Below are positions 63,157 to 64,000 of a DNA stretch of 64,000 nt, in pieces. Source of the stretch: Actinobacillus suis ATCC 33415 (GTDB lineage: Bacteria > Pseudomonadota > Gammaproteobacteria > Enterobacterales > Pasteurellaceae). Where the stretch lies: contig NZ_CP009159.1 in NCBI RefSeq assembly GCF_000739435.1, forward strand, positions 1,550,001-1,614,000, given 5' to 3'. Position numbers and translations under genes: made by a program. The notes under the pieces were generated by a model, which was not told the DNA's origin, searched no databases, and saw nothing but the letters and a program-made list of their open reading frames with translations. The number at the start of each line of letters is the position of its first letter. Positions within the stretch are counted from its first letter, which is position 1.

Positions 63157-63330
63157 ATGATTGAGATTTATCTACTGCTCATTCCGCTTTGTTTTTTAAT
63201 CTATCTTGCCTCTTCATTTGCCCGTAAAGGCTTTCTTAAAGCCGTATTGCATAGTCTGTTACTGGCAATCAGCTGGCCGATTTCCTTACCTTTACTCGTA
63301 TTAAAACGTTTATTCAAACGTTCTCATTAA
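63157..63330 (+). CDS. 57-residue membrane protein, GhoT/OrtT-like
   Basis: ATG at 63157 with TAGGAG upstream. The product is a two-helix hydrophobic peptide: a first segment IYLLLIPLCFLIYLASS, a basic turn (ARKGF), and a second segment LLLAISWPISLPLLVL with a basic tail (KRLFKRSH). Size, topology and the WPISLP motif resemble the membrane toxins GhoT and OrtT of E. coli (57 residues, ITWPMSLP). No GhoS-like antitoxin gene is adjacent. A housekeeping small protein is the alternative. Confidence 0.6.
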   Translation: MIEIYLLLIPLCFLIYLASSFARKGFLKAVLHSLLLAISWPISLPLLVLKRLFKRSH

Positions 63331-63335
63331 AGTAT

Positions 63336-63394
63336 AAGCGGTTAAATTTCCTCTCTTTTTTACAAAAAAAGCTTGAAAACAGACCGCTTTTTCT
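63336..63394 (+). terminator. Uptake-sequence hairpin after the small membrane protein
   Basis: TAAGCGGT near 63336 and ACCGCTTT near 63384 form the ends, followed by TTTTTCTC. The loop is long and the internal pairing partial. Confidence 0.5.
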
Positions 63395-63445
63395 CTCCTT
63401 AATCTTCATAAATTTTTATTTTCTTTATAAAAACGCCTTGCATTA

Positions 63446-63465
63446 AATTGAATAAAAATGCAAAA
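63446..63465 (+). promoter_or_regulatory. Possible ARG box
   Basis: ATTGAATAAAAATGCAAA resembles the ArgR half-palindrome TGAAT-N4-ATTCA (TGAAT AAAA ATGCA). A second box at the usual three-base distance is not clear. Confidence 0.4.
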
Positions 63466-63511
63466 TAAAAGCATAATTAATCAACTCAGCATTTTAAATT
63501 TAATTAAAAAC

Positions 63512-63540
63512 TTGATGGCAATCGTTTGCTTTGTTAGAAT
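63512..63540 (+). promoter_or_regulatory. Strong sigma-70 promoter of the argF leader
   Basis: TTGATG (63512-63517), 17-base spacer, TAGAAT (63535-63540). It predicts a start near 63547, giving an untranslated or leader region of about 275 bases before argF. Confidence 0.65.
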
Positions 63541-63613
63541 TATGCGCCTACTTCTACAAGAAAGGTTAATGGCGACTCTCAAGTACCAACCCAATAAATT
63601 TTTAGGAGTAAAA

Positions 63614-63802
63614 ATGTTAAACCCTACCCTTTTTATACCTTTAACAGGTATAACTCATAAGATAGCAATCGCCTTTGCTATCGCAACGCAATTCTTTTTA
63701 AAGCATTCTCGCCTTGCAATTCAATATTTCCTTTATCAACGATCCCGAATAAGTCCTTTCACTTATACAAGCGGTCAAATTTTTAAAACTTTTTACTTAT
63801 AG
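63614..63802 (+). CDS. Possible leader peptide or small protein before argF
   Basis: A 62-residue reading frame opening [20 protein letters not shown] after an excellent AGGAG-TAAAA-ATG. It ends 19 bases before argF. A hairpin, GATAGCAA (63661-63668) / TTGCTATC (63675-63682), lies within it and an uptake signal near its end. The later part looks less protein-like (rich in Ser, Arg, Tyr). No run of regulatory codons such as Arg is present. It may be a translated leader, a chance frame with a strong ribosome site, or a real small hydrophobic protein. Confidence 0.4.
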   Translation: MLNPTLFIPLTGITHKIAIAFAIATQFFLKHSRLAIQYFLYQRSRISPFTYTSGQIFKTFYL

Positions 63803-63821
63803 CAGACACAGGAGCAATATC

Positions 63822-64000
63822 ATGGCATTTAATCTTAAAAATAGACACTTACTTAGCCTTGTAAATCATACCGAACGTGAAATCAAATTTTTACTAGACT
63901 TAGCTCGTGATCTCAAACGTGCGAAATATGCAGGAACAGAACAACCACAATTAAAAGGCAAAAACATTGCATTAATCTTTGAAAAAACCTCAACTCGTAC
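63822..64000 (+). CDS. argF: Ornithine carbamoyltransferase, N-terminal part (cut by window edge)
   Basis: Makes citrulline from ornithine and carbamoyl phosphate in arginine synthesis, or runs in reverse as the catabolic ArcB. The first 59 residues open [20 protein letters not shown], and the carbamoyl-phosphate loop begins at FEKTSTRT. AGGAGCAATATC precedes the ATG. Anabolic and catabolic forms cannot be told apart from this piece; the possible ARG box upstream favours biosynthesis. Confidence 0.92.
   Translation, partial: MAFNLKNRHLLSLVNHTEREIKFLLDLARDLKRAKYAGTEQPQLKGKNIALIFEKTSTR

Noticed and set aside
63458..63613. Upstream extension of the argF leader frame, starting with MQNKSI
   Set aside because: It would begin before the best promoter, lacks a ribosome site, and the strong site is at 63614.

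Overview
The window is a chromosomal stretch from a Pasteurellaceae bacterium, most likely the genus Actinobacillus (A. pleuropneumoniae / A. suis / A. lignieresii group). The main evidence is the very frequent 9-mer ACAAGCGGT and its complement ACCGCTTGT, usually followed by an A/T-rich tail such as CAAATTTTGCAAA. This is the uptake signal sequence of the Apl-type subclade of the family, not the AAGTGCGGT of the Haemophilus type. Base composition is AT-rich throughout, and nearly all genes are close homologues of H. influenzae or E. coli housekeeping genes. Uptake signals often occur as inverted pairs between genes, where they double as hairpin terminators.

Layout. 1-2.4 kb: trehalose uptake and hydrolysis (treB-treC) with a TreR-like palindrome and a CRP-like site, divergent from a YfhL ferredoxin. 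2.4-14.4 kb: ygfZ, yicC, rph, grxA, an RTX-repeat protein lying between two near-identical terminators, typA, the PLP-binding protein yggS, kdsC, a small outer-membrane barrel, arcA, and a translationally coupled nadR-phosphoesterase pair. 14.6-31.5 kb: ribF-ileS, pssA, rlmB, obgE, argS/yecM, two small lipoproteins, a methyltransferase-like membrane protein, ychF-pth, two DUF805 membrane proteins and prfC. A compact inverted-repeat element (22802-22985) separates argS from obgE. 31.6-34.7 kb: a large trimeric autotransporter adhesin of the YadA type, highly repetitive and broken by a frameshift just after the signal peptide. 35.0-39.8 kb: a nickel/peptide-type ABC importer with both ATPase domains fused in one protein. 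40-42 kb: recN behind a LexA box.

41.8-60.5 kb holds a complete dcw division and cell-wall cluster on the minus strand, in the order mraZ-rsmH-ftsL-ftsI-murE-murF-mraY-murD-ftsW-murG-murC-ddlB-ftsQ-ftsA-ftsZ-lpxC. It starts at a promoter followed by TGGG-type MraZ repeats and ends in a terminator after lpxC. 60.6-64 kb: the dicarboxylate carrier dcuB with an FNR-like promoter, acid phosphatase aphA, a 57-residue membrane protein, and a long leader in front of argF (cut by the window end).

Most of the window is core genome. The variable parts are the RTX cassette, the adhesin, the inverted-repeat element, the small membrane protein and the argF leader. I see no tRNA, rRNA, CRISPR array, prophage or transposase. 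I do not see a clear new multi-gene system. The best leads are the RTX cassette between duplicated terminators, the nadR-coupled phosphoesterase, the GhoT/OrtT-like small protein, the structured argF leader, the enlarged FtsI pedestal and the 16-residue repeat stalk of the adhesin.
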